Source: Saussurea involucrata
Lineage: Eukaryota > Streptophyta > Magnoliopsida > Asterales > Asteraceae
DNA length: 64,000 bases
Reading direction: 5' to 3'
Assembly (NCBI GenBank): GCA_033807775.1
Contig: CM066314.1
Span: 32,599,001 to 32,663,000, forward strand
The position numbers and the translations under genes were made by a program. Positions 10,315 through 21,788 of the stretch are shown in pieces; positions within the stretch are counted from its first letter, which is position 1; each line of letters opens with the position of its first letter. The notes beneath the pieces were generated by a model. It searched no databases and was not told where the DNA came from. It worked only from the letters and a program-made list of their open reading frames with translations.

Positions 10315-10412
10315 TTTGCAGTTTCTCGCCCAAAGCAACCATCCGTCTTTGTAATTTTTAATGGGTATCATATTTGTTTACGATTTTAATTGCAACAAAA
10401 AAAATTGCATAC
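10315..10412. repeat. Dispersed direct repeat, copy 2
   Basis: Partner of 5056-5156. It ends GCATAC directly in front of the 5' LTR of element H, so it belongs to the sequence into which H inserted. Confidence 0.8.
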
Positions 10413-10819
10413 TGTTAAAAGGTAAAGGTTTGTTCCTTTGTTTATACCAATCTTGACATAACACTAACTTAAAGTATTTGGTTTTGTTGTTTCTGAAATG
10501 TTCAGGAACTAAAGTATTGGACTGCACTTCACTACTCGTGAAACACCAAGGTTAGCGGAGCAAGATTGAGGAGTCTAGAAGGACTAAATGTGAAGATTGC
10601 TGATGAAGTATATATTGTGGAGATCACCGTTCATTTTACTTAACACGAATCATTTTTACTCTTTTCAATATTAGAGTTTCTCTCTCGTTTTACTTCTTTC
10701 TAGATTTAGGGTTTATTCATATCTAGTTAGGGTTTGTTCATCACCTTCAGTTCTCTTGAAGGTTTTTGTGTATTCTTTACATTAGTTTGTTAAATAAGAT
10801 GATGTTACAAGTTTGAACA
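10413..10819 (+). repeat. 5' LTR of H
   Basis: 407 bp from TGTTAAAAGG to TTTGAACA, bounded by TG...CA and followed directly by the primer-binding site. CT-rich stretches near 10676-10730 (TTCTCTCTCG) precede the U5 end. Confidence 0.88.
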
Positions 10820-10832
10820 TGGTATCAAAGCA
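10820..10832 (+). other. Primer-binding site of H
   Basis: TGGTATCAAAGCA abuts the LTR end. It matches the TGGTATCAGAGC-type site complementary to the initiator methionine tRNA used by most plant copia elements, with one change. Confidence 0.9.
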
Positions 10833-12170
10833 AGATCTCCGATCCTCTTCTTCCTAAACATCATCTGTTGGTAAGCTTTTGTGTTTCTGTTGATTCTGTG
10901 TTCAAATAACTTTTTTGAAAAGGTTTCAAATCTTCATATGTTGTTCTTAAATAGTTTTTTCAACCAGATTTGTTATCCTTTGCTCTTATCGCTTGTTGTT
11001 CGTAAATCATCTCATTCTCACTTTCTTCTCTTTAGCTCTCAGTGTTTTATGAGACTCTGTTGCGTAGTCTAGTTGCTATTGTTAAACTTCAACGATTCTG
11101 AGGCTGTTTTATCCTTTGTCTCGTTGTTATCTTCATAGATCTCAACGTTTTCAAAGTTTAGTGTTACTTAGTTTCGTTGGTTCTTTGTAGATCTCAAACC
11201 TTACTACGTAGTCTAGTTAATATTGTTAGACCACTACGATTTTGAGATTGATCATCACTGGTTTCGTTGTATCTTTGAAGATCTCAACGTCGCTAAGGTT
11301 GATTCCCTCTCAGTATCGTTGATCTTCTCTAGATTTACTCAGTATCGTTGATCTTCTCTAGATCTATAAACTCTCTGATGGTTTTTGACCTATTTCTGTT
11401 CTTACTGTTTAAGATCTAAAAATATCTCTTAAGATCTAAAAATATCTCTGTTGGTTCATCCTCTTGGATCTGAGTTCTTGAAGGTCCTTTGCCGATCTTC
11501 ATCTTCATTCTCAGATCTGGATGAAATATGATCGTTACTTGCAATACTTGTTGGTTTAGATTCTTTTTAAACTAGATTCTTTTTAAACCTGTTATCTGTT
11601 CATATTTGTAGAATATTTTAGGTGACTCTATTTTCATAATCAGTTGGTCTGTTTGCACTGGTTGCCCGCGAGACTTTGTTGAGGCCTTGTTCTACTTGGT
11701 GGTTTAGTCAGTTACTTTCATTACGTGCATGTGAGACTTTGTTGAGGCCACACTCATCTAGAGTTGATCAGATCTGATTCTTTGATGGCTTATATGGACT
11801 ATGTCCTCCATCTCAGACTCAGATTGTGACTCTATATAGGTCCCTTTTTTGTTTATGTTCAGGTTTCGCTCCGGATCTTTGATCTATCAGAGATCTAACT
11901 TCTGTTTCTGCTGTGCTACTTTTCAAACCTTCATTGATCTGTTGTAAGTGCTTATTATTAGCACATATCACTCCACTTCACTCTCACACCTCAAGACCTC
12001 TGTAAGTCTTCTTATATCTTTCATCCTCTGTGTGATCTGGTATTATCTCTTTCTGGTTTTGGTGGCTAAGAAGTTAGCTTGACCTACCATCACTGAGTGG
12101 CAAGGAATCCTGCTATTATTATTCTTAGTTTTTTCACCTTGTGTGCTGAGTTTTATTCTCTGTTGATATC
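10833..12170 (+). other. Long leader of H with internal repeats
   Basis: 1.3 kb of T-rich untranslated sequence between primer-binding site and gag. It contains loose repeats around the phrase AGATCTCAACG/GTAGTCTAGTT (11070-11290), a doubled ACTCAGTATCGTTGATCTTC (about 11310-11355), a doubled AAGATCTAAAAATATCTCT (about 11410-11450) and repeated AGACTTTGTTGAGGCC (about 11670 and 11730). No credible ORF. Confidence 0.6.
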
Positions 12171-13045
12171 ATGCCTGGAGAAGAATCTCCCAAAAATACA
12201 GAAGAGTTATCCCGTATAGCTAAGCTGGATTTTGGAGATCCATTATACCTCCATGCTAGTGATACCACTGGAGCTCCTATTTTAAGCCTAAAGTTGACGG
12301 GTAGTGAAAACTATAGAGTTTGGTCATATGCGATGATCCTTGCTTTGGAAACCAAAAATAAACTTGGTTTCGTGAATAGATCTGTTATACGTCCTACTGA
12401 TAATGAATCACTGGGAAGACAGTGGGATAGATGTAATTATGTTGTTTTGTCTTGGATTCTTGGCTCTATATTTGAGGACTTGTTCGTTAGTCAAGTGTGT
12501 TCTAAGGTTGCTTCCCAAGTTTGGGAGGAACTAAAGGAAACATATGACAAAATTGATGGATCGGTTACCTTTAATCTGTACCAGAAAATAAATTGCTTAA
12601 ATCAAAATGGTGTTCCTGTTTCTGAGTATTATCACAAGTTAAATTCCCTTTGGACACAGTTTGATGCATTGATAAAACTTCCTTCATGTACATGCAATGC
12701 ATATCATGATTTCTCAAAACACAATCAATTAATAAAACTGATGCAGTTTTTAATGGGGCTAGATGACATGTATATTTACATAAGAAGTAACATTTTAACA
12801 AGTGAACCCCTGCCCTCAGTAAAAACTGCATTCTCTTTGGTATCAAGAGAGGAATCCCATCATGGGATGTCTCGCTCATCTTTTGATACCAAAGGTCAAA
12901 CCTCAGCGTTTTTGGGAAAGCATCTAATACAAAGAAACAGTCAGGAAAAAGTACTCTTATATGTAAACACTATGGTCGAAATGGACATACCATTGAAAGG
13001 TGTTTCAAGTTGATTGGTTTTCCTAAGGATTTCCAGTTAACTAAA
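12171..13045 (+). pseudogene. gag of H (copia-type), frameshifted, altered zinc knuckle
   Basis: ATG at 12171 opens a capsid frame. Near residues 25-60 it shows DPLYLHASD and LTGSENYRVWSYAM, the N-terminal pattern of copia gag polypeptides, followed by a UBN2-like core (VLSWILGSI, ASQVWEELKETYDK, LNSLWTQFD, LMQFLMGLDD). Around 12915 one base is missing compared with the expected frame. The nucleocapsid continues in the frame used from 13010: CKHYGRNGHTIERC near 12966-13007. The CCHC knuckle should read C-x2-C-x4-H-x4-C, but the second Cys is Tyr (TAT), a G-to-A type change. Both defects suggest loss of function. Confidence 0.82.
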
Positions 13046-13862
13046 ACTAAGGCTAATCAATTTCCTAAGTCTTCATCAAGCAATGCTTGTACCACTAAAA
13101 GTTTTGTTCAGAGTCAGAATTCTTCATCCTCTCTCATTGAAGAACAAATAGCCAAACTACTGTCTCTCATTGATCCAAAACAATCTGAGAAAATTGTTGG
13201 CAATATGGCTGGTATGTTCTCTGCTAATACATCTACTATTTCTTCTTTGTCTTCAAAATTAGATAAGTCTGGTTGGATTATAGACTCAGGTGCTAATCAA
13301 CATATGACATCTTCTGTGGCTTGTTTGGAAAATGTTGTGGATATTTCTGATTTAATGTTAAAAGTTACACAACCAAATGGTAATGAAGCCATAATCAACA
13401 AAATTGGAAATTTTAAACTAAATAACAAAGTTACCTTGTTTGATGTGTTAGTTATCCCAGATTTTCATGTAAACTTACTATCCGTTCATAATATTGCTAG
13501 AGACAGTAAGATTTGTGTGGTGTTTAATGAGGTCAAGTGTTTTCTACTTCAGGGTTTACCTGCAATGAAAGTTGTGGGGACTGGTAGTAAACGAGGAGGT
13601 CTTTACTTCTTTGATCATATTACCAAAAGTAATTCTTTTGTTTCATGCTCTAATCACAGTGTAAATTCATCACACATGTCTATTTTTTGTAATGTTTCAC
13701 ATCAACTATGGCATAGCCGATTAGGACACCCAGCTGATCAAGTTTTAAATGTCTTAAAACATAAGTTGAATTTGGGGAGTAGTCTGGATGCTGGTCCTTG
13801 TGAAATTTGTTTGCCATAAGGCTAAACAGGCTAGAGATAAGTTTTGTCTTTGTGATCATACC
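13046..13862 (+). pseudogene. Protease and pre-integrase segment of H pol, cut by element G
   Basis: Frame continuous with the nucleocapsid. The aspartic protease motif is WIIDSGANQHM, catalytic DSG at 13283-13291, followed by the usual FDVLVIPDFHVNLLSVHNIA block. The GAG-pre-integrase zinc finger begins at LWHSRLGHPADQVLNVL (His, His) and reaches CEIC. There a small indel shifts the frame and creates a stop (13816-13818). The CHKAKQARDKF phrase continues in the next frame to 13862, where element G interrupts. The downstream half of the same polyprotein resumes at about 58601. Confidence 0.85.
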
Positions 13863-14054
13863 TGTTAGGGTCAATATTTGATTGTATAGAAGTTCAAGGG
13901 CTTGATTGTATTTATTTACTTTGAGCCTAGTTAGTGAACGGGCTGTGGGCTTGTTAACCACGGGCCTGCCACATATAATGTTTGTTTAGCCTTTGTTTTA
14001 GGATAGTTGTCATTTTAGCTTTCCTACTCATTTTAGCTTTCCTACTCTTAATTG
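13863..14054 (+). repeat. 5' LTR remnant of G
   Basis: Matches the first about 170 bp of the 3' LTR at 58339, apart from a local doubling of CATTTTAGCTTTCCTACT, and stops after CTCTTAATTG. The next bases already encode the middle of gag, so the LTR 3' end, primer-binding site and gag start were removed by one deletion. Confidence 0.85.
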
Positions 14055-14060
14055 GGACGT

Positions 14061-16302
14061 TCCGATGATGAAGAAGAGTCTGGTGCTGATGCTTTCATGG
14101 GCTATCACTCCCCTGCTAAAAAAGATCAGACAAAGTTGTGTTAGGTATATGAACCTATCTATTTAGAACTTTCTGACCGAATGAAACCTCTAGCTGAACG
14201 GATAGGTTCCTACAAGGCCACCCTTAATGAACAACTACTTGAGATTAGATCACTATCTGAAAAGTTGGATGTTCAAATGCAAATAACTGAGAAATACAAG
14301 TCTGAAAATGCTATTTTAAAATAAAATTGCAAAAATCTTTCAGTAGCACCTAAAGACTTAAGGGCCAAAATATCTGAACTTCAGTCTCAGTTTGATCAGT
14401 GTCTGAATGAGAAAGCAGAAACCGTTTATCAATGTTCTGCTCTTCAAATTCAGCACAAGGAGTTTGTCGCTAAAATTCTTGATCTTGAAACCAAACTCCA
14501 TAAAAGAGGTTAAACTGATCAGACCATCCATATGAATAAACCCAAAGAGTTCACGTACTTTAACAAAGAGTGGGGAATCGGATACGACAACCCACACTAT
14601 TTACAAAAGGGTTTTTTCAATACACCTACACTGTATGACTTTGGCTGTTTAGGATTAGACAAACAGTATCCGGAATATGCGATTAGATTGACTGGTCCTC
14701 TTGAACCTGAAAAGGAAGAGGAAACCGAGGAATACAAGCGCACAAACACGTCTAAAATGCAACTTCCATTTTGTTATGAACCTTTGAGTTATTCTTATCA
14801 AAAGAACAAAAAGTACCTCTCGAATGACTACTTCGATTGCTACAAGGTTGTAACGCCCACGGATTCCTCTAAAAAGGATGAGGTCCAAGCAACCGAAACC
14901 AAGACTGAGACGGATGAGTTCAAGCTCTATGTTCCCCCTCTCATCTTGGAAGAAAAGATAGTTGAATTGGAGGAGTCACTCGAAAAGGAAAGGTCGCAGT
15001 TTCAAAAGGAAAAGCAAGCGCTAATCAAGGAACTTGAGAATCTGAAATCGGTCAAAACCGAAACTGTGTCTGGTGAGGGACAGGAAATCCTTCGGGGTGA
15101 AATCAACAAGCTCACATTAAAACTGTCTGCCTTGGCAACAGAAGCGATGTACGAGCATACGAGAAATGGTCAACTCCAAGAGCAGCTTGACCAACTCCAA
15201 ACTAAAACGCAGATTTCACCCGAACTTTCCTCAAGTTCATCTGACACGTCTTTGTGTAAAGCTTTCATTATCAAAATATTTACTCAAGACGGCAAGGAAC
15301 CTCAAGATACGAGTGTTTCAATGAATTTAAACTCTGATTTTTTCTTAGCTTCCGCACCAAATTCCTCGAAACACACGAGCACAAAGTGTTCCTCGCCTTC
15401 CTCGACCGATACAAGTCCTCTAATTCCGAATCTTAATTTTTCTGAATACATGAACTCCGAAGGCAATTCTGATGAAGAGTTTGAGTCGTTCCCCTTCGAC
15501 AAACCTCTTTCGAGTCATACTAATTTTTTGTCACTATTAGTCAATCGACCGGTCAATTTTCTAAAGGGTGCTTGTTCTAAAACAAAGACCCCAGCTGTGA
15601 TTAAGATTTCTAAATCTAAAACTGTCTCTCAAACACAATCACAGCCGAGGCAAAAGACCGAGTGATTGCCTATCAAAAATACTGTTTCCTCAAAAGTCAC
15701 TGACCGTACTATCCCTGTTGTTTCAGATAAAAATGGTCGCACTAATCAAGAAAAACCAAAGTGGCTAGCTAAGGAACCTGTCGAGGATGCTGCATCAAAG
15801 TCTTTCAATACTGTCTTTTTCCCTAGAATGAACAAAAACGATTGTGCTTGGAATCATAGGAATGATTTTGTTAAATGTGGTGTTTCTTTTCCAATTAAGC
15901 TTTATTCCATTCAGCAATTGATTCAGTTATCGCATGATTGTTTGTATTGTTCTAGTTGTGGATGGAATGACTTTGATGATATCAATAATAATGATTGGTT
16001 TGGGTCATATCACATATATAATCATACACCCAAAAGCAAACCCCGTAATAACAAAAAGAAACACCATAAACAACGGGGTTCCCAATCAGAGATTAAACCA
16101 CAGTAGGAGAGAAAACCCATTCCAAAACGGGTTTCTCCTACTGAGGTTAAACCGACACCCAAAAGGCAACCTGCTACAAAACCAGTTCCTCCAAAAGGTG
16201 TAAAACCTACACCTATTAGGTAACCTGTGTCAAAGCAAGTTCCTCCGAAGGGTGTCAAACCTAACCCTCCAGGACCCATGCAAATATGGGTACCTAAAGT
16301 CC
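14061..16302 (+). pseudogene. C-terminal gag of G (coiled coil and Pro/Lys-rich repeats)
   Basis: One continuous frame broken by stops at about 14136, 14322, 14511, 15663, 16104 and 16221. It starts in an acidic stretch (SDDEEESGADAF). Two heptad-rich coiled-coil zones follow, one at 14160-14510 (ISELQSQFDQ) and one at 14950-15200 (IVELEESLEKERSQFQKEK). A Ser-rich linker comes next, then a Lys/Asn-rich basic tail. The end has tandem copies of a PVPPKGVKPTP-like unit (about 16170-16270) before the MQIWVPK phrase that normally precedes the protease. The capsid part and a zinc knuckle are not seen. The layout fits gag of SIRE-like elements; it is clearly non-functional. Confidence 0.7.
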
Positions 16303-16320
16303 GCTAACTTGTTTTTGCAG

Positions 16321-18240
16321 GACAGTCATGTGTGGTACTTAGACTCTGGATGCTCCAAGCACATGACCGGAAGGAGGGAGCTTCTCATGATTCGGGAACA
16401 ATGACAAGGCGCCGATTATGGGCTACGGCGACATTGTACAAGACAAGATCACCATCAAAAAGGTGTCACACGTCGCGGGATTGGGACACAATCTGTTCAG
16501 TATCGGCCAATTCTGCGACAAAGATTTAGAGGTCTGCTTCAAATCCAAAAGGTGTAGAATCCTCAACAACGACGGAAAGGAGCTACTGGTTGGAACGCGA
16601 CACACCAACCTCTACACGATTGACCTCGCAGCCCTGAAGACCGATACTTCTGTCTGCCTGATGTCAAAGGCCAACTCCCAGCAAGCGTGGATTTGGCATC
16701 GACGTCTCTCGCACCTGAACTTCAAAAGTATCAACAAACTGGTACTGGGCGGACACGTGAAAGGCATGCCCGATTTTCAATTCATCAAAGATCAACTCTG
16801 TGGGCCATGCGAAATGGGAAAGATGAAGCGAGCGACGCATAAGCTAAAGGCCGCTCCGAGCACGTCCCGGTCCCTCGAACTCATCCATATGGATTTGTGT
16901 GGACCGATGCGTATTCAAAGCATCAACAAGCGCAAGTACGTCCTGGTGATGGTGGATGACTTCTCACGCTACACATGGGTCAAGTTCCTTCGCTCGAAAG
17001 ACGAAACTCCGGAGCTGATCATCACCCATTTGGAGACCATCCAGCTGAATCTTCAAGGTCAAGTTTTGACTATCAGGACCGACAACGGGACAGAAATCAA
17101 GAATCAAACGGTGACCGACTACCTATCTTTTGTCGGTATCTAGCAAACCTTCTCGGCGGCACGCACTCCTCAGTAAAATGGGGTGGTGGAAAGACGCAAC
17201 CGTACCCTAGTCGAAGCGGCTTGCACCATGCTTTCTCAATCGAAACCACCGCTATTTCTCTGGGCCGAAGCGGTGTCTACAACTTGTTACACACAAAACC
17301 TCCCATCATCAACAAGCGGTTCAACAAGACACCGTACGTGATCATCAACAAACGCATTCCGAATATCAAGTACTTCCATGCATTCAGATGCACGTGCTAC
17401 GTCTTAAACGACAAGGACGATCTCGGCAAATTTAGCCCCAAGGCGGACGAAGGAGTTTTCATCGGATACTCCATGCAGGCTAAGGCGTATTGCGTTTACA
17501 ACAAATGGACTAAAACCGTTACTGAAAATATAAACGTGACATTCGACGAAGCCGCAGATTTGGCTTCTGAACACATCAGTTCAGAACCCGGTTTAACTGG
17601 CGTGCTAGCTTTCGAACTTCCACGTTCGGGATCTGCACAAGCGACAGTAAATCCGAATCATGCATCTTCATCGAATGCTGATATTTCAGATTTAGATTTA
17701 TTGTTTAAGTATTTTTATGATGACATATTTAACGCTTCTACCCCTCATGTCTCAGCACAACCACGACTTGAGGTTGCTCGAATCGAGGATTCGGCGAATC
17801 TATCCGGTCCGCCGCCTTCGACCAGCACGCCTTCCATCACTGTGGAGACAGCTCAACCGTCATCTTTAACGACTTCTGATACTATTATCCCCCCGGAGGA
17901 ACCATTCATAAACCCGGAGATCGCTCCTGAAAGTTCGTCATCTACTACACTCAATGCTCAACCTCTGAATTCCTCGGAACCAGAAGTTGCTCAACCATTG
18001 ACGAACCCTCCCCCATCTCCTCCGAGGAACCAACCGGCTACACTTGAAGCAGTACAAGACCTTCCATCTGGTTCCTATGTGGATCCAGATGCCTCTCATT
18101 CAACTCAACAGCCTCTTCCACACACCACCAAATGGACGAAAGCTCATCCCCTACATAAAATCATAGGTGATCCCTCCACTCCTGTTCAAACGCGAGGCGC
18201 ATCAGCCAATTTCTGCCTCTTTTTCGGTTTCTTGAGTAAG
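16321..18240 (+). pseudogene. Protease and integrase of G, with stops and frameshifts
   Basis: Protease: VWYLDSGCSKHMTG, catalytic DSG at 16342-16350. The next part (usually about ten residues before FGNND) is deleted and the frame shifts near 16392. From 16418 the frame holds the protease end (HNLFSIGQFCD), the HHCC finger (WIWHRRLSHLN ... LCGPCEMGK), and integrase Asp 1 (HMDLCGPM) and Asp 2 (RTDNGTE). Two in-frame stops follow (TAG 17141, TAA at about 17171), the catalytic Glu is at VVERRNRTL, and a frameshift occurs near 17290. The C-terminal integrase and a long Ser/Pro-rich linker run to 18240. All modules are in normal copia order, but no full-length product is possible. Confidence 0.85.
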
Positions 18241-19404
18241 ATCGAGCCTACAACCGTCCGCGAAGCACTCGAAGACCCGAACTGGATCATAGCCATGCAA
18301 GAGGAGCTCAACCAATTCGAGGCCCTCAAGGTATGGTGACTGGTTCCACGTCCGTCTCACAATACGGTGATCGGCACGAAGTGGATTTTCAAGAACAAGA
18401 AGGATAAAGATGGCATTGTCGTTCGCAACAAGGCACGTATCGTGGCTAAGGGATACCGTCAACAAGAAGGGATTGACTACGACGAGACCTACGCTCCAGT
18501 GGCAAGGATAGAAGCTATACGTATGTTCCTAGCAAACGCCGCACACAAGAACTTCACGGTGTTCCAAATGGATGTGAAGACCGCATTCCTCTACGGCGAT
18601 ATCAAGGAAGAAGTATACGTGTCACAACCGGACGGATTCATGGACGATTCGAAGCCTGATCATGTCTACGTTCTAGACAAGGCGCTTTACGGTCTAAAGC
18701 AAGCTCCATGAGCCTTGTACAATACTATATCCAAGTTATTGTTAAATTCAGAATTCACACGAGGTAAGATCGATTCAACTTTATTTATCAAGAACGAAAA
18801 GGGTCATATTGTCTTAGTACTAGTGTACGTCGATGACATAATTTTCGGCTCTACTAATCCTCAGTATGCAAGGAACTTTGCCAATCTGATGGGATTTTTT
18901 TTAAAATGGTATGCTTTGTGAGATGAATTTCTTCCTTGGTCTTCAAGTTAAACAACTGTCGACCGGGATATTCATAAACTAGTCTAAGTAGATCCGAGAT
19001 ATTCTTCGGAAATTCCAGATGGAACAGTCCTCACCAATGAAAACTCTCATGGCAACCGGCACAAAACTTCACGTCGATCCTAACGGAAAGGACGTGAACA
19101 CAAAATTGTATCGGGGAATGATCGGTTCTTTGATGTATCTAATCGCAAGTAGACCGGATATCATGTTTTCAACTTTTCTATGCGCCTGATTTCAATCAAA
19201 ACCAAAAGAGTCTCATTTAATAGCCGTGAAACGAATTTTTCATTATTTACGTGGTACTGCTGATCTTGGCTTGTGGTACCCGAAAGAGACAGGTTTTGAA
19301 CTATCCGCTTACTCTGATGCAGACCACGCGGGCAACATGATGGACCAGAAGAGCACATCGGGGCATGTGCAGTTCTTGGGAGATAGCTTTGTGAGTTGGG
19401 CATC
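18241..19404 (+). pseudogene. Reverse transcriptase and start of RNase H of G
   Basis: Starts at the EALEDPNWIIAMQEEL pattern that opens copia RT. Conserved parts: TKWIFKNKKD, ARIVAKGYRQQEGIDY, QMDVKTAFLYGD, ALYGLKQAP, and the catalytic box LVLVYVDDIIFG (YVDD at 18826-18837). Stops include TGA at 18337, TGA at 18709 (an Arg codon CGA in the family, so C to T) and TGA at 18919. A small deletion/frameshift lies near 18895. The connection and RNase H start (YSDADHAGNMMDQKSTSG) continue to VSWAS at 19404, where element B inserts. The rest of RNase H is at 25253. Confidence 0.88.
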
Positions 19405-20213
19405 TGTTTGGGCAAACAATCACGTCACACGACCGCGACCAGAAAAGGTAAGACGCATGTCATGAGTTATACCTTGTATTAAGATAAGGTCCCAACTAAG
19501 ATCCTAAGAACCATCGTCGTCCCTCATAAAAGGTAAGTCGAGAGTTCCTTACGACGCTCGACCATAGTGTGGCCCAATCCGCACGACTATTATATAAGGA
19601 CGTGCGACTTCGACGAAAGCTAACGTTCACCATGACCGTTTGTTAAGTGTTTAGTGCAGGAGTAAAAGTCATTAAGGAGCAAACGACTATAACCGACGCA
19701 ATCATTAAACAGCAAGCGATCGTAACGGACAAAGATCATTATGGATATTCACTCCGGCAACCGTTTCCAGCCGTTGTAGCCGTTGATCAAAGCATTAATG
19801 GAGCTAATTAATGACGCGAAGACTATAAATACCAAGCTAAGCCTTCACATCAAGGACATCAGTTAACATCCGATACACATCGAAGATCCGGCGATTAACA
19901 ACCGAAGCAATATTCAAGAACACTTGAAGTGAAGAACCATTATTCTAAATATCGCTCTCGACGCACGACAACAGCTTTCGACCAGCAGTTCACACTTTGT
20001 ATTCACACGACAAACACCTGTTTTTACGTTCAAACACTTGTACTTTACATTTCGAAGCATTTCCTTCATTTGTATTGTAATCACTGTACGATCGACACCA
20101 GTATCCAAGGACATCGCCCCTGATTGGCGACCATAGTGCAACGACGACACCCACTGTCGCCCGTAGGTTTTTTCCTCGTTTGAGGTTTTTCCCGCGTCAT
20201 CAAATCCCTTGTT
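19405..20213 (+). repeat. 5' LTR of B, 3' end deleted
   Basis: 809 bp matching 24389-25212 of the 3' LTR. A TATA box (TATAAAT, 19824-19830) in ACTATAAATACC is the likely core promoter. The last about 35 bp of the LTR (CTTTATTT...GGCATTAACA) are missing. Confidence 0.9.
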
Positions 20214-21001
20214 CCCAAGCTACCATTCGATGGCCAAAGAAGTCCGACCTGGACGATGCTAAAAAAGACAAATCAAAGTGGTGCGACTTCCATGTCGATC
20301 ATGGTCATGCGACAGACGATTGTATCGCATTGAATAAAGAATTAGCGTATCATTTCCCGAAAGGAAATCTCAAGGATATCATCAACGATGTCGCTGTTCC
20401 AGCTAATAGCCATCGACCGTCGACCCCCGAGCACACGAAAGTCGTCAATTGCATCACCGGTGGTTCAGACGTATGTGGTCTGACGTATACCGCGGCCAAG
20501 CGTCATGCCAGTCAGGCACCCGACGATCAGCCTATTCCTCGCTCGTCTAGACCCAAAGGAGATTTGGAGCTAGAAGCCATGAAGATTGTGTTCGACCACG
20601 TCGACCTTGGCGACTCGTATCAGAAGCATCACGACGGGTTGATCATTAAGATCACAGTCGGTAACTGTCTAACGCGTCGAGTCTTAATCGACGGGGGCAG
20701 CTCAACAAAGGTTATTTTTATCAACACCATCAAAGCCATGGGAATCGATCGCTCGGAAATCACCCGACGTTCGACGACTTTGGTCGGTTTCAATGGAGAA
20801 GCGACGAGCACCTTCGGAGAGATAATCTTGCCCGTCTACGCCGGAGGAGTCAACAAGCAGACCAAGTTCAGTGTCATCGATTGTGCGTCAGCCTATAACA
20901 TCATCTTAGGACGACCATGGATCCATGATATGAAAGTCGTTCCCTCGACGTATCATCAAATGTTGAAATTCCCTACGCCATGGGGAATCCAAGAGATTTA
21001 G
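20214..21001 (+). pseudogene. gag tail and aspartic protease of B
   Basis: The frame starts within gag (QATIRWPKKSD). The gag zinc-knuckle variant is WCDFHVDHGHATDDC, pattern C-x2-H-x4-H-x4-C, usual for Tat elements. A linker follows, then the protease with catalytic box VLIDGGSSTKVIF (DGGSS at 20690-20704), flap-like LVGFNGEATSTFG, and the C-terminal NIILGRPWIHDMK-VVPSTYHQMLKFPT block. It closes with TAG at 20999, where copy C reads AAA. The protease part itself looks intact (active-site Asp present), but it lacks its start codon and most of gag. RT does not follow. Confidence 0.88.
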
Positions 21002-21788
21002 AGTGAGCCAAAAGTCGCTCGTGAGTGCTACAAGTCTACCTTGAAGCCGCGAAAATAAACCAAAGTCACAAGATCAGGCTCTCGACAGGTTCGTTCCTCT
21101 ATCCCTAAATTAATATCTTTTTCACAGAGATAAGTCTACTATGGTGCCCGGTCGCACGACAACATAGTCAACGCAGGACAATATTTCTCCGTGTCATTCT
21201 GTCATTTAAAACCTATCTTTTCCTCCCAAAAAGGATACGGTAATAAATGACAGGGGGAAAATAGAGAGAGTCTGAAATGGTACGTTCTCTAACTCTTTTT
21301 CATACGATTTTTTCTCACAAAACGTTTACTGACTTAAGCGTCAGAGGGTCGTTGGCTAGCCAACGACCAACCCCCGACATCGTTTTATCGCAGAATCGCA
21401 CGACAATAATCACTAAGTCTAATTCGCAGGGTCCCACGACATACATGATCAGGTCTGTGACTTGATCATCCCTCCATAGGGGCATACGATACAAACTCAT
21501 TATACGATCTAATCGTACGATCGCAGAGTCTAAACGATTTTACCCCTAAGTCTCTTAACTTAGAAAATGCTTTAATCGCGTGTTCACATATTTGTTTTAC
21601 TCATCGTATTACAATGTATGCCTCGGTCGCATGATTTCCTATGTGTCCTATGTTCAGATTCATAATTAAACATGGTTTGGATAAAGCATAAAGTTCAAAC
21701 AAAAGTTGCGTTGCGTTCATTATATAAACCATCGAGTACATAATCGACCACTAACGGTCGAGAGCACAAACAAACAAATACTTTTTTT
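21002..21788. other. Conserved non-coding spacer of B
   Basis: Lies where RT, RNase H and integrase should be. It is shared with C (34313-35084) and, inverted, with D (40165-40975). It contains an internal purine tract (AGGGGGAAAATAGAGAGAG, about 21251-21270), a 22-bp palindrome, and CGCAGAATCGCACGACA-type phrases. There are no open frames of note. Confidence 0.75.
21347..21368. promoter_or_regulatory. Perfect 22-bp palindrome in B
   Basis: The arm GGTCGTTGGCT is followed at once by its exact complement. The same palindrome, base for base, occurs at 34600-34621 (C) and 40624-40645 (D). Its position between the end of the sense protease and the end of the antisense gene suggests a site bound by a dimeric protein, or a transcript-end hairpin. 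Function unproven. Confidence 0.6.

Noticed and set aside
10820..10832. tRNA gene fragments at primer-binding sites
   Set aside because: Only the complement of a tRNA 3' end is present; no cloverleaf can be formed. No tRNA or rRNA gene was seen in the window.
19229..19465. Chimeric frame joining RNase H of G to the LTR of B
   Set aside because: It crosses the insertion junction by chance; the real continuation of RNase H is at 25253.
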